From GYS-P2D sp964414425 (GTDB lineage Bacteria; Bacteroidota; Bacteroidia; Chitinophagales; Saprospiraceae), in NCBI GenBank assembly GCA_964414425.1, contig CAYPWL010000021.1, forward strand, positions 1 through 61,181: DNA of 61,181 nucleotides, in the 5' to 3' direction. The notes beneath the pieces are model-generated. The model was not told the origin of the DNA. It searched no databases and worked only from the letters and a program-made list of their open reading frames with translations. This document shows, one piece after another, positions 44,157 through 52,208 of this stretch (the stretch's first letter is position 1; every line of letters begins with the position of its first letter). Both the position numbers and the translations under genes were made by a program.

Positions 44157-44195
44157 AAAAAAAGGGCTTGAAATTAATTTCAGGCCCTTTTTAAT
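44157..44195 (+). terminator. Terminator of gyrB
   Basis: Long stem: AAAAAGGGCTTGAAA (44159-44173) pairs with TTTCAGGCCCTTTTT (44178-44192) with one G-T pair and a 4-base loop. The A and T runs on both sides also allow function on the minus strand. It begins 23 bases after the gyrB stop. Confidence 0.92.
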
Positions 44196-44474
44196 TTGGA
44201 AGAAGATAGAAAGAGAAGCCATCTCGAGCGAGATGACTTCCTTTCACTGCATCAACCAAAAAATAAATCTTTATATCTTTTCACATCCTTCAGACGTGCA
44301 TTTTTTCAAAAGTCACACATTACTCATTAGTAATATTATACTATTACAAAATAAAGGCATTTAATCCACATAAAACACTAAATAATGTTAAAGTATATGT
44401 AGCCTTATTTAATAATTTTCAAATATCTCCAGCCCTGCCTACTTAACACCCAATCACCTTACATACGATAGCCT
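44196..44474. other. AT-rich intergenic region after gyrB
   Basis: About 280 bases without a recognisable gene, RNA or repeat. It leads into the -7 element of the DUF6702 gene. Confidence 0.6.
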
Positions 44475-44482
44475 TATCTTTG
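44475..44482 (+). promoter_or_regulatory. -7 promoter element upstream of the DUF6702 gene
   Basis: TATCTTTG fits TAnnTTTG. It ends four bases before the ATG at 44487, so the message would be nearly leaderless; no TTG at -33 is clear. Confidence 0.45.
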
Positions 44483-44486
44483 ACAT

Positions 44487-45002
44487 ATGATTCTCACGAT
44501 TCTATATATGGTTATTGGATTGCTACTCCCCGATTACAGCGAGATAGCCCATGATTTACATCTGAGTAAGTCGCAGATCAATTATAACCAGACTAATCAG
44601 TCCATCGAAATAACCCTTCATCTCTTCATAGATGATTTAGAGATCGCCCTATCCGAAGAGGGATATACAGACTTATTAATCTGTACCAAGAAAGAGTCGG
44701 AGCATGCCGAGGACTATATGGCCGCCTATATCAATGATAAGATGACCATCAATATTGATGATCGCTTATATCGAGCCAGCTTTTTAGGCAAAGAGTCAAG
44801 TGATGATCTACAAGGAGTGTGGTGCTACTTAGAAATCAATGAGGTCCCTCAGCCAGAGAAAATGAAGGTTGCAATAGACTTTTTTAATGAGCTATATACA
44901 GACCAAAAGAACGTGTTGAACATCAAGTTAGACGAGGACTCACAAGAGTACTATCTCCTCAATAAGAAGAAAACAACCGCTGAACTATCCCGAGATGATT
45001 AG
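44487..45002 (+). CDS. DUF6702 family exported protein
   Basis: A 171-residue protein with a short hydrophobic N-terminus (ILTILYMVIGLLLP) that probably acts as a signal. It then reads HDLHLSKSQINYNQTNQSIEITLHLFIDDLEIALSEEG, the conserved opening of DUF6702, a family common in Bacteroidota with no known function. There is no cysteine lipobox. The last 8 bases overlap yidD, so it is the first gene of the DUF6702-yidD-hemB transcript. Confidence 0.78.
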   Translation: MILTILYMVIGLLLPDYSEIAHDLHLSKSQINYNQTNQSIEITLHLFIDDLEIALSEEGYTDLLICTKKESEHAEDYMAAYINDKMTINIDDRLYRASFLGKESSDDLQGVWCYLEINEVPQPEKMKVAIDFFNELYTDQKNVLNIKLDEDSQEYYLLNKKKTTAELSRDD

Positions 45003-45276
45003 CAAAGTTTTTCAGCAAATTTTCATTTTGCCGATTAGAATGTATCAACTCATCTTATCGCCGATCTTAAGCACATATCTGGGTATGAGATGTAGATATG
45101 AGCCATCTTGCTCACACTATATGGTTGGGGCCATCAAAGAATGGGGTGTGATTAAAGGAATATATTTAGGCACAAAACGAATCGGTCGATGTCAACCATG
45201 GGGAGGGTTCGGCCCCGATCCAGTACCCCTTAATCCAAAAAAGAATAATGATGCTAAAGAGACCTCGCAGAAATAG
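44995..45276 (+). CDS. yidD: Membrane protein insertion factor YidD
   Basis: A 93-residue protein with an amphipathic N-terminal helix (VFQQIFILPIRMYQLILSPIL) and the conserved Cys and Pro signature CRYEPSCSHYMVGAIKEWG and GRCQPWGGFGPDPVP. YidD assists YidC-dependent insertion of membrane proteins. Its start overlaps the DUF6702 gene by 8 bases and its C-terminal coding part overlaps the hemB start by 29 bases. yidC is not in the window. Confidence 0.95.
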   Translation: MISKVFQQIFILPIRMYQLILSPILSTYLGMRCRYEPSCSHYMVGAIKEWGVIKGIYLGTKRIGRCQPWGGFGPDPVPLNPKKNNDAKETSQK

Positions 45277-46237
45277 GAAATCTAATTCGATCCGACGATT
45301 GGTTCAAGAGACAGTTCTTACAACTGATGATCTTGTCTACCCTTTGTTTTTAGTAGATGGTGTGAGCATAAAAGATGAAATCTCATCACTCCCGGGAAAC
45401 TATCGGATGTCGCTCGATCAGATGAAGATTGAGATTAAAGAAGCTATCAGTATGGGTCTACATAGCTTCATGATATTTCCTAAAATCGCTGATAAGAACA
45501 AAGATAAGCTGGCCTCCTATAGTTATAGCCCAGATAACTATTATCTCAATGCAATCAGTGAATTAAAATTAGCATTCCCTGATATCACCTTGATTAGTGA
45601 CGTAGCCATGGATCCATACAATATCGATGGCCATGACGGCATAGTCCAAGATGGAAAAATACTCAACGACGCCTCGATAGAGGTACTCGTGAAAATGTCC
45701 TTAGCGCAGGCCAGGGCGGGTTTTGACCTATTAGGCCCATCAGATATGATGGATGGCAGAGTAAGAGCCATAAGACAAGCTCTCGACTCAGAGGGATATA
45801 CTGACACTGGTATCATGTCTTATACTGCCAAATATGCCAGTGCTTACTATGGTCCGTTTAGAGATGCCTTGGATAGTGCACCGGTTGAAGATGCAGATAT
45901 CCCAAAGGATAAAAAGACCTATCAGATGAATCCAGCCAATAAGCGTGAAGCGCTGATCGAGGGAGCCTTGGATACAGAAGAAGGAACAGACTTCTTAATG
46001 GTTAAGCCCGCACTCAATTATCTCGATATCATTCATATCATGAAGGAAAACTTCGATCTCCCTATTGCAGCATATCATGTAAGTGGAGAATGTGCTATGC
46101 TCATAGCGGCATGCCAAAAAGGTTGGCTCGATTATGAGCAAGCTATGCCCGAAACCCTCCTCTCGCTTAAGAGAGCTGGTACGGATGCTATCATAACCTA
46201 CTTCGCCAAGGACTATGCTAAGCTGGTCAATGGATAG
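45248..46237 (+). CDS. hemB: Delta-aminolevulinic acid dehydratase (porphobilinogen synthase)
   Basis: A 329-residue enzyme that joins two aminolevulinate molecules to porphobilinogen for heme. Schiff-base lysines are K195 (SYTAKYAS) and K253 (MVKPALNYLD). The metal site reads DVAMDPYNIDGHDG with Asp in place of the cysteines of zinc enzymes, so this is the magnesium/potassium type. It opens with the usual LKRPRRNRKS. The ATG lies inside yidD, a 29-base overlap, so translation is coupled. Confidence 0.96.
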   Translation: MMLKRPRRNRKSNSIRRLVQETVLTTDDLVYPLFLVDGVSIKDEISSLPGNYRMSLDQMKIEIKEAISMGLHSFMIFPKIADKNKDKLASYSYSPDNYYLNAISELKLAFPDITLISDVAMDPYNIDGHDGIVQDGKILNDASIEVLVKMSLAQARAGFDLLGPSDMMDGRVRAIRQALDSEGYTDTGIMSYTAKYASAYYGPFRDALDSAPVEDADIPKDKKTYQMNPANKREALIEGALDTEEGTDFLMVKPALNYLDIIHIMKENFDLPIAAYHVSGECAMLIAACQKGWLDYEQAMPETLLSLKRAGTDAIITYFAKDYAKLVNG

Positions 46238-46244
46238 ATACTAT

Positions 46245-46781
46245 CTATTTTACCCAGTCGTAATTAATCTTCTTGTAATCGTCAATCTCTTGGCCTGAAG
46301 GGAAGTTTACACTTTCTATTACGTCTAATCGACTCCTAAAGTCTAACTGATCGATATAGTAGGCGTCACCGTCCTTCTTGGGTAGGATATATATCTGAAT
46401 GCCAAGTCGACCCTTCTGATCCAACCATGCATAGTCAAATCCTTTAGTCTCATCTGTATCTTCGCTCAGTTCGTGAAAATCATGAAACTCCCAGTCATCA
46501 CGGCCTCCTATACCACTACCGTACATGCTCACCAGTCGCTTTAACTTCACAAAATTTACAGTCTCTCCCGATTTGAATTGATTTTGGAGGGGCTTGTCGC
46601 GATTAGTCTTTATAGACCTAAGGACCATCTCTGCATATTCTTTAGCAGATGTAGCAGATCTGAACTGCAAATCCGCTACTTCCTTTACACCATCCGCACC
46701 CGTTGTACCTGAGCCTCCGCATGATTGAAAAGTAATAACCAACCCTACCAAATATAATAATGCACGAAGGCGATAATTCAT
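46245..46781 (-). CDS. Hypothetical lipoprotein
   Basis: From the ATG at 46781 the protein is 178 residues with a lipoprotein signal, RALLYLVGLVITFQSC, lipidation at C21, followed by a Gly-rich linker. An upstream start at 46805 would put eight more residues before the signal. The mature part, about 150 residues, has no known motif; it is mixed charged with aromatic strands (FDYAWLDQKGRLGIQIYILP), perhaps a small NTF2- or lipocalin-like fold. It is convergent to hemB, with 7 bases between the stops. Confidence 0.7.
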   Translation of the reverse strand: MNYRLRALLYLVGLVITFQSCGGSGTTGADGVKEVADLQFRSATSAKEYAEMVLRSIKTNRDKPLQNQFKSGETVNFVKLKRLVSMYGSGIGGRDDWEFHDFHELSEDTDETKGFDYAWLDQKGRLGIQIYILPKKDGDAYYIDQLDFRSRLDVIESVNFPSGQEIDDYKKINYDWVK

Positions 46782-46940
46782 AAGTCTACAATATGTAATT
46801 TCCAAAAAGCTGCAAACATGAACATTTTATCACACACTTGTCAAGTCTAACTGCTTTTAAAAGCATAACCGGTTTTACAATTTGCTAATACCTCGTACCC
46901 CTTGGGCCATATTGATTAAATCATCCCTACCTTGCAAGAC

Positions 46941-48305
46941 ATGCAGGGCCTGAATGAAATAGTAGCCGATTTTGCCAATATAGCTTGGGGATTACCCCTT
47001 GTGATTCTCTTAATCGGTGGGGGCTTGTACCTCCTTTTATTATCTCGATTCACGGCATTCAGATATATATATCATGCTATCGAGCTCGTTATGGGCAAGC
47101 ACAAAGAGCAAAATGCCGAAGGTGAGATTACTCACCTCCAAGCCTTAAGTACGGCACTATCTTCTACTATCGGTATGGGTAATATAGCCGGAGTAGCTGT
47201 TGCCATCAGTATCGGAGGGCCGGGTGCTATTTTTTGGATGTGGGTGAGTGGCATCATAGGTATGTCTACTAAGTTTTTTACAGGATCACTCGCCATAATG
47301 TACCGAGGGCGTGATAGCCATGGAGATATACAAGGTGGGCCAATGTATTTTATCAAAGTTGGCCTCAGTAAAAAATGGCACTGGCTCGCCAGCTTCTTCG
47401 CTGTCTGTGGTTTAGTTGGCGCACTTCCCGTTTTTAATGTGAATCAACTCACTCAGGCTGTTAGAGATATAGTCCTGATTCCTAATGGTCTATATCATGG
47501 TGTCATGACTGATGCCATATTTGGTCTTATACTGATCCTATTGGCGGCAGTAGTCATATTTGGCGGCATAACTCGGATCAGCAAAACTGCCGAAAAGTTA
47601 GTGCCGTTTATGGTAGTCCTATATTTTCTTGCTGTGTCCTATATTTTGATCACTCACTATGATCGGGTACCGCAATATTTATGGTTGATCATCACGGATG
47701 CATTTAGTGCCGACTCCTATGGAGGGGATTCTATGTTTGGAGGCGCGATTGGTGGTCTCATCTTGTTAGGTATACGGCGTGGAGCCTTTAGCAATGAGGC
47801 TGGCATCGGCACTGCGCCCATGGCACACGGCGCTTCAATGACTAATGAACCAATAAAAGAGGGGCTTGTATCCATGCTCGGCCCTATGATAGACACACTG
47901 ATCGTCTGTACCTTGACTGCACTTGCAATCTTAGTCACAGACGCCTGGGAGCTCAAAGATCTTGATGGAGTCAGTCTTACTGCGCATGCCTTCACTCTTG
48001 CAGCACCTTCGATGGGGTCTTATGTCTTGTTACTCTGTATAGCAGTATTCTCAATTTCTTCCTTGTTGAGCTTCAGCTATTATGGTACTAAGTGTATCTC
48101 ATTTCTCATAGGCGCTAAGCACAAGCATTGGTATAGGTACTTTTACTTACTCAGTATTATGTTAGGGGCTATCACCAGTCTGGATCTAATGATTAATTTG
48201 ATCGATGGATTCTATGCACTCATGGCTATACCAACTATGATAGCAACCTTGGTACTTGCTCCTAAGGTTATGAAAGAAGCACGAATATATTTTAACAAGC
48301 TATAG
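46941..48305 (+). CDS. Sodium:alanine symporter (AGCS family)
   Basis: From the ATG at 46941 the protein is 454 residues with about 11 membrane helices. It has STALSSTIGMGNIAGVAVAISIGGPGAIFWMWV, the AGCS family signature, and a later RRGAFSNEAGIGTAPMAHGAS segment that forms the substrate and Na+ site. It imports alanine or glycine with Na+. A TTG at 46932 would add three residues. A possible functional partner is the alanine dehydrogenase 5 kb upstream. It is monocistronic and convergent with the acetyltransferase. Confidence 0.93.
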   Translation: MQGLNEIVADFANIAWGLPLVILLIGGGLYLLLLSRFTAFRYIYHAIELVMGKHKEQNAEGEITHLQALSTALSSTIGMGNIAGVAVAISIGGPGAIFWMWVSGIIGMSTKFFTGSLAIMYRGRDSHGDIQGGPMYFIKVGLSKKWHWLASFFAVCGLVGALPVFNVNQLTQAVRDIVLIPNGLYHGVMTDAIFGLILILLAAVVIFGGITRISKTAEKLVPFMVVLYFLAVSYILITHYDRVPQYLWLIITDAFSADSYGGDSMFGGAIGGLILLGIRRGAFSNEAGIGTAPMAHGASMTNEPIKEGLVSMLGPMIDTLIVCTLTALAILVTDAWELKDLDGVSLTAHAFTLAAPSMGSYVLLLCIAVFSISSLLSFSYYGTKCISFLIGAKHKHWYRYFYLLSIMLGAITSLDLMINLIDGFYALMAIPTMIATLVLAPKVMKEARIYFNKL

Positions 48306-48315
48306 AGCCTCAGTC

Positions 48316-48876
48316 CTATCTCCAATCCCAATAAACTACAACCCATGGGTGTCCATCTGGTGCCTCATATTGTTGGAGCACTTTGAATCCTTGCTTTTCA
48401 TGAGCTCGCAACGATCTCTTATTGAGCGCAGATATCTCTGTGACAACTATATCATAGGATGCTTGCATACGTTCTCTCAGATAATCATACATGCGATGAA
48501 ATACACCAGAACTTCGGTGCGCTTTATCTACGCACATCTGTCCCATGGTAAAGTACGTGATATTGGATATGGCCTCTCCTTGTACGTCAAACTCAGAGAT
48601 CAACTCAAACATAGGCAGGAGCACAGGCATAATCTCACTATGTCGATTGAGCATGATGAGACAATAGCCTACTACATTGCTGTTATGATCCTTTGCCACG
48701 ATATGAGGGTGTGGACTATTCATCTCTGTGAGGTCCTCCACTGTATAAGGACAGGTAACAAAGCCTTGACTCAATTTCTCTTCTATACTGATCGCTCCTG
48801 GTAGGTTTTTGACATTCAGAGATTTAATACCCCGGATATCATCTTCTGATTGAGCTATCTCAATTGTCACCATCAT
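48316..48876 (-). CDS. GNAT family acetyltransferase
   Basis: A 186-residue GNAT. It has VTIEIAQSEDDIRGIKSLNV at the N-terminus, then VVGYCLIMLN, MGQMCVDKAHRSSGVFHRMYDYL with the acetyl-CoA loop, and KRSLRAHEKQGFKVLQQYE at the C-terminal beta strand. The acyl acceptor is unknown. It is monocistronic, located between the ECF sigma gene and the convergent alanine symporter. Confidence 0.85.
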   Translation of the reverse strand: MMVTIEIAQSEDDIRGIKSLNVKNLPGAISIEEKLSQGFVTCPYTVEDLTEMNSPHPHIVAKDHNSNVVGYCLIMLNRHSEIMPVLLPMFELISEFDVQGEAISNITYFTMGQMCVDKAHRSSGVFHRMYDYLRERMQASYDIVVTEISALNKRSLRAHEKQGFKVLQQYEAPDGHPWVVVYWDWR

Positions 48877-48910
48877 TTGAATGTTGTTCGCAACTGAATC
48901 AGTAAGATAT

Positions 48911-48949
48911 TAAAAATAAAAAAGGCTGATAGATCATCTCTACCAGCCT
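48911..48949 (-). terminator. Terminator of the ECF sigma factor gene
   Basis: On the minus strand, stem AGGCTG / CAGCCT with inner pairs TAGA / TCTA (one mismatch between them), followed by TTTTTTATTTTT. It lies 33 bases after the stop. Confidence 0.82.
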
Positions 48950-48981
48950 ACTCAATATTGTAATAACTATTTCTTATCGTC

Positions 48982-49566
48982 CTAAGACTGCAATTGAAGA
49001 TTATTTTCTTCAACCATTTTTCTCATGTTAATCAGGGCATATCTCATACGTCCGAGAGCCGTATTAATACTGACTCTTGTCAATGCTGCGATCTCCTTAA
49101 AGCTCATATCGGCATAGTGCCTAAGTATAACTACCTCTCTTTGTTCTGTGGGGAGCATATCTACCAGCTCTTTCACCTTAGAGTAGGTCTGGTTCTTAAC
49201 CATCTGCACCTCCATATTGTCATCTTTTACCTCAAGCACATCAAATATGTCAAAGGTTTCAGACGGAGATACTTTTGTGCGTCTTTTTGATCTTCTGAAA
49301 TAATCAACGCACAGATTGTAGGATATACGCATAGCCCATTGTAGGAACTTGCCCTCGTGGTTATACTTACCTTTTCTTAGGGTATCTATGATTTTGATAA
49401 ATACTTCTTGAAAGATGTCTTCGGCCAAGTCATGGTCTTTGACAAATAAATAAATAGAGGTATAAATCTTCTCTCTGTGTCTTGTTAGTAGGATTTCGAA
49501 AGACTTTTCGTCTCCCTCAAGGTAAAGCTCTATTAGCTTACGATCATTCAACTTCTTATAATTCAT
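48982..49566 (-). CDS. ECF-type RNA polymerase sigma factor
   Basis: A 194-residue sigma-70 family protein with only regions 2 and 4. Region 2 (about 20-95) has HDLAEDIFQEVFIKIIDTL and WAMRISYNLCVDYFRRSKR; region 4 (about 135-187) has LPTEQREVVILRHYADMSFKEIAALTRVSINTALGRMRYAL. No anti-sigma gene is adjacent. Its target promoters are unknown. Its own terminator and a 230-base leader mark it as a single gene. Confidence 0.94.
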   Translation of the reverse strand: MNYKKLNDRKLIELYLEGDEKSFEILLTRHREKIYTSIYLFVKDHDLAEDIFQEVFIKIIDTLRKGKYNHEGKFLQWAMRISYNLCVDYFRRSKRRTKVSPSETFDIFDVLEVKDDNMEVQMVKNQTYSKVKELVDMLPTEQREVVILRHYADMSFKEIAALTRVSINTALGRMRYALINMRKMVEENNLQLQS

Positions 49567-49801
49567 AACTCTAACTACATTTCTGTTAGTAAGGAAATCG
49601 TATGTACAATTAGAGTAGAATTTTACTTATATAGATATTTTTGAGTGAATGTTCTCAACAAATAAAAGAGTACTTAACGACATTGTCAAGCTATTCGAGA
49701 ATTCTTTTACAATTATTTGAGTTTGGATTAAGTCGAGCTTGTGTAAGAATCCTTCTTTATATAGAGGTATTTAAGGCTTCCGTCTTTGAGTAGATCCGAG
49801 G
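49567..49801. other. Intergenic region upstream of the ECF sigma gene
   Basis: About 235 AT-rich bases with no gene, RNA or clear TAnnTTTG box seen on either strand. Confidence 0.5.
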
Positions 49802-50194
49802 TTAAGCGACAATCTTACAATTTTCAACTAAACCAAATATCCTAATCTGATTATTCGTAGCTTCGAAGCCTGATTTGGTTAATTCAATATCCAGAACATA
49901 GTATACGAGCAAACTGGGGGAACCAATAAGAACTGTAGCAGTGATCTGCTTACAAGTGTAGGTGCTTGATTTTATAAGGTCGATAACAGGCTGTATAGAG
50001 TCAAATAGCTTGAGGTTAATGTATAGTGATTGCGAGCACACTCCACCCAGAGTATCTCTGACAAGAGGCTCATAGTTTACATAACTCAGGTATGAATCAA
50101 CTTGTAGATCGACTACACATCTTCTGACAAAGTTCTTATTTACATAAACATTAATTATTAGAATAGAAATCGATTTTCGACAATGCAACCACAA
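49802..50194 (-). CDS. Doubtful hypothetical ORF
   Basis: A 130-residue frame that overlaps the start of the Hpt gene by 12 bases. I do not recognise it. The N-terminal 25 residues look non-coding and the stretch from VVDLQVDSYLSYVNYEP onward looks more protein-like, with beta-type patterns (LLVYYVLDIELTKSGFEA). No promoter or better start was seen. It may be a real small gene with an internal start, a remnant, or chance. It is included because it fills an otherwise empty 0.6-kb gap. Confidence 0.3.
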   Translation of the reverse strand: MWLHCRKSISILIINVYVNKNFVRRCVVDLQVDSYLSYVNYEPLVRDTLGGVCSQSLYINLKLFDSIQPVIDLIKSSTYTCKQITATVLIGSPSLLVYYVLDIELTKSGFEATNNQIRIFGLVENCKIVA

Positions 50195-50572
50195 GTCAAA
50201 CCATTTGCTTTTTCAAATCAGCTCGACGTGGGCTTCTTAAAAGAAGTTTATGACGGTGATATGGAATATGCGGCAGATATTTTCGAGATATTTTTAGATA
50301 CAATTGATGAGGAGCGTGAAAATTTAAAAGCTTCATTAGAAGGGGAAGACTGCCAAGAAATACGAGCATGTGCTCATAAAATGAAACCAACCTTTAGTAT
50401 GGTTGGACTTACTGATCTAACCGAACAGTTCAAGACTCTTGAAACAGCAGCCAGATACAACAAACTTGATAGGGTAAAAGAAATTTACAAAGCAATCAGG
50501 AATGAACTAACCGAGAAAGTCCCTCTTCTCATAGATCAACAAAAACAGCTCTTAGCACATCTGGGAAAATAA
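50183..50572 (+). CDS. Hpt phosphotransfer protein
   Basis: A 129-residue helical protein with the histidine phosphotransfer site ACAHKMKPTFSMVGL, H65 as the phosphorylated residue, after IFLDTIDEERENLKASLEG. It relays phosphate between response-regulator domains in phosphorelays. It is encoded 15 bases before a LytTR response regulator on the same strand, the likely partner, but no histidine kinase is present in the window. Confidence 0.88.
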   Translation: MQPQVKPFAFSNQLDVGFLKEVYDGDMEYAADIFEIFLDTIDEERENLKASLEGEDCQEIRACAHKMKPTFSMVGLTDLTEQFKTLETAARYNKLDRVKEIYKAIRNELTEKVPLLIDQQKQLLAHLGK

Positions 50573-50587
50573 TAGATAAGCGAAATC

Positions 50588-51289
50588 ATGGCACTAAAGA
50601 CAGTAATTATCGATGACGAAAAGATTGCTATTAAATCACTTGAAAATCTTTGTAAAAAAATCTCAACTCTCGATCTAAAAGCATCTTTCGTAGACCCCAT
50701 AGAGGCTCTAAGCTATGTTACTAAGGAGTCAATTGACCTGATTCTGTTGGATATCGAAATGCCAGAATTAACTGGCCTTGAACTATTAGACAAGCTCCCG
50801 AGCTTACCTCAAGTCATATTCACCACCAGTAATAAGGAGTATGCTTATGAGGCATTCGAATACGAGGTTACAGACTTCATCAAGAAGCCTATTACCAAGG
50901 ATCGTTTCCTAAAGTCCATACAGAAAGCTGTAAGTCGGGATAGTTACCTAAAAGAAATCGCTCGAGATAGTAATCTTAAAGAAATATACGTAAGAGTAGA
51001 TGGGCGCTTGGTCCGCATAACAATAGATGATATACTGTATTTTGAAAATGTCGGCGACTATGTTAAAGTTATCACCACAGATAAGGTACATGTCATAAAT
51101 ATTGCTCTCAAACATCTACACGTCAAATTAAATCATCCTAGATTGCTCAAGGTGCATCGATCGTACATTGTCAACATGGACAAAATCAAAGATATCCAAG
51201 AAAACACGCTCGTAATCAATAAAAAGGTCATCCCGATCAGTAGGGCACACAAAGCGATAGTCATGAATTCTATCAACATTATTAATTAG
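50588..51289 (+). CDS. LytTR-family response regulator
   Basis: A 233-residue two-domain regulator. The receiver (1-120) has D9 and D10 in IIDDE, the phosphorylated D55 in ILLDIEMP, T79/T80 and the lysine in DFIKKPI. The LytTR DNA-binding domain (about 135-233) has YVRVDGRLVRITIDDILYFENVGDYVKVITTD, then HPRLLKVHRSYIVNMDKI. It probably binds paired LytTR sites in target promoters after phosphorylation. It starts 15 bases after the Hpt gene. Confidence 0.93.
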   Translation: MALKTVIIDDEKIAIKSLENLCKKISTLDLKASFVDPIEALSYVTKESIDLILLDIEMPELTGLELLDKLPSLPQVIFTTSNKEYAYEAFEYEVTDFIKKPITKDRFLKSIQKAVSRDSYLKEIARDSNLKEIYVRVDGRLVRITIDDILYFENVGDYVKVITTDKVHVINIALKHLHVKLNHPRLLKVHRSYIVNMDKIKDIQENTLVINKKVIPISRAHKAIVMNSINIIN

Positions 51290-51450
51290 TATGCTCGCCA
51301 CCAATCAGGGATTGTAATCAATATTAAATACGGCCAGATCCGCTCTTAATTTATCCTTCAAGCGACAAAAGTCACTGATATCTCTATCAACAACTAATAA
51401 TTTAAGCACTATCTGTAGACTTGGAAGATCATTTGCTCTACTTATATCGT

Positions 51451-51458
51451 TAGGTTTG
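51451..51458 (+). promoter_or_regulatory. -7 promoter element of the MbnP-like gene
   Basis: TAGGTTTG fits TAnnTTTG and is 15 bases before the ATG. A TTTG lies 15 bases upstream of it, shorter than the usual spacing. Confidence 0.45.
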
Positions 51459-51473
51459 CAATAAGATAATATC

Positions 51474-52208
51474 ATGAAGACGCTATTTACGCTTTTATTC
51501 TTGACACTCATATTGATTTCATGTGGTGATGACACTTCACAATTTGACATGAATGTGCAATTGAGTTATGAGAACTCTCCTCTTATCATGACGCAGGATT
51601 ATGTCTACCCCGATGGCAGGACTATTAGATTTAACCGCGTAAGTTTCTTCATATCGGATCTAAGTGTATCAGATGGTATCGAAAGTGTCGAATTGCTTGA
51701 AGCACAACATATCAATCTTACTCAGAGTCACGTAGATGCAGAATCCGCAGCGATGGGATTTCAGGTAATCTCAGAAAATTTAGAAATGCCTGCTATTACA
51801 TCGGCAACATTCAATCTTGGCCTTACACCTACTCAAAATGCACTGGCTCCCAACGAATATCCAATAGATAGTGATCTCGCCAACAGTGCCGAGTACTGGA
51901 TCGGATGGGAGAGTTATGTATTCGCCAAGATCGAAGGTCTTGTAGACTTAGATAATGATGGAACTCCCGAGAGCACCTTTGCATTTCACTTAGGCTCAGA
52001 TGAGATCATGCGCACAATCACTATGAATGGATTAGATCAATCTGGTGACAACTACTCACTTGACATAGATATAGATGTACGCAGCATCTTTGAAAATGAT
52101 GGTAGTGTATTCGACATAGTCGAAACTACTAATATCCATAGCTTGGCTCAGATCAATGAAGCCAACTTCCTAATTGATAACTGGCAAGCAGCGATACAAG
52201 GCAATTAA
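51474..52208 (+). CDS. MbnP-like lipoprotein
   Basis: A 244-residue lipoprotein with signal LFTLLFLTLILISC, lipidation at C17. The mature part matches the MbnP family, named for a copper-binding protein near methanobactin genes: FNRVSFFISDLSV, FNLGLTPTQNA, WESYVFAKIEG and FAFHLGSDE. An EF-hand-like DLDNDGTPE loop lies near residue 160. The binding of copper is established only for some relatives. It is placed at the cell surface or periplasm. A -7 element precedes it. Confidence 0.75.
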   Translation: MKTLFTLLFLTLILISCGDDTSQFDMNVQLSYENSPLIMTQDYVYPDGRTIRFNRVSFFISDLSVSDGIESVELLEAQHINLTQSHVDAESAAMGFQVISENLEMPAITSATFNLGLTPTQNALAPNEYPIDSDLANSAEYWIGWESYVFAKIEGLVDLDNDGTPESTFAFHLGSDEIMRTITMNGLDQSGDNYSLDIDIDVRSIFENDGSVFDIVETTNIHSLAQINEANFLIDNWQAAIQGN

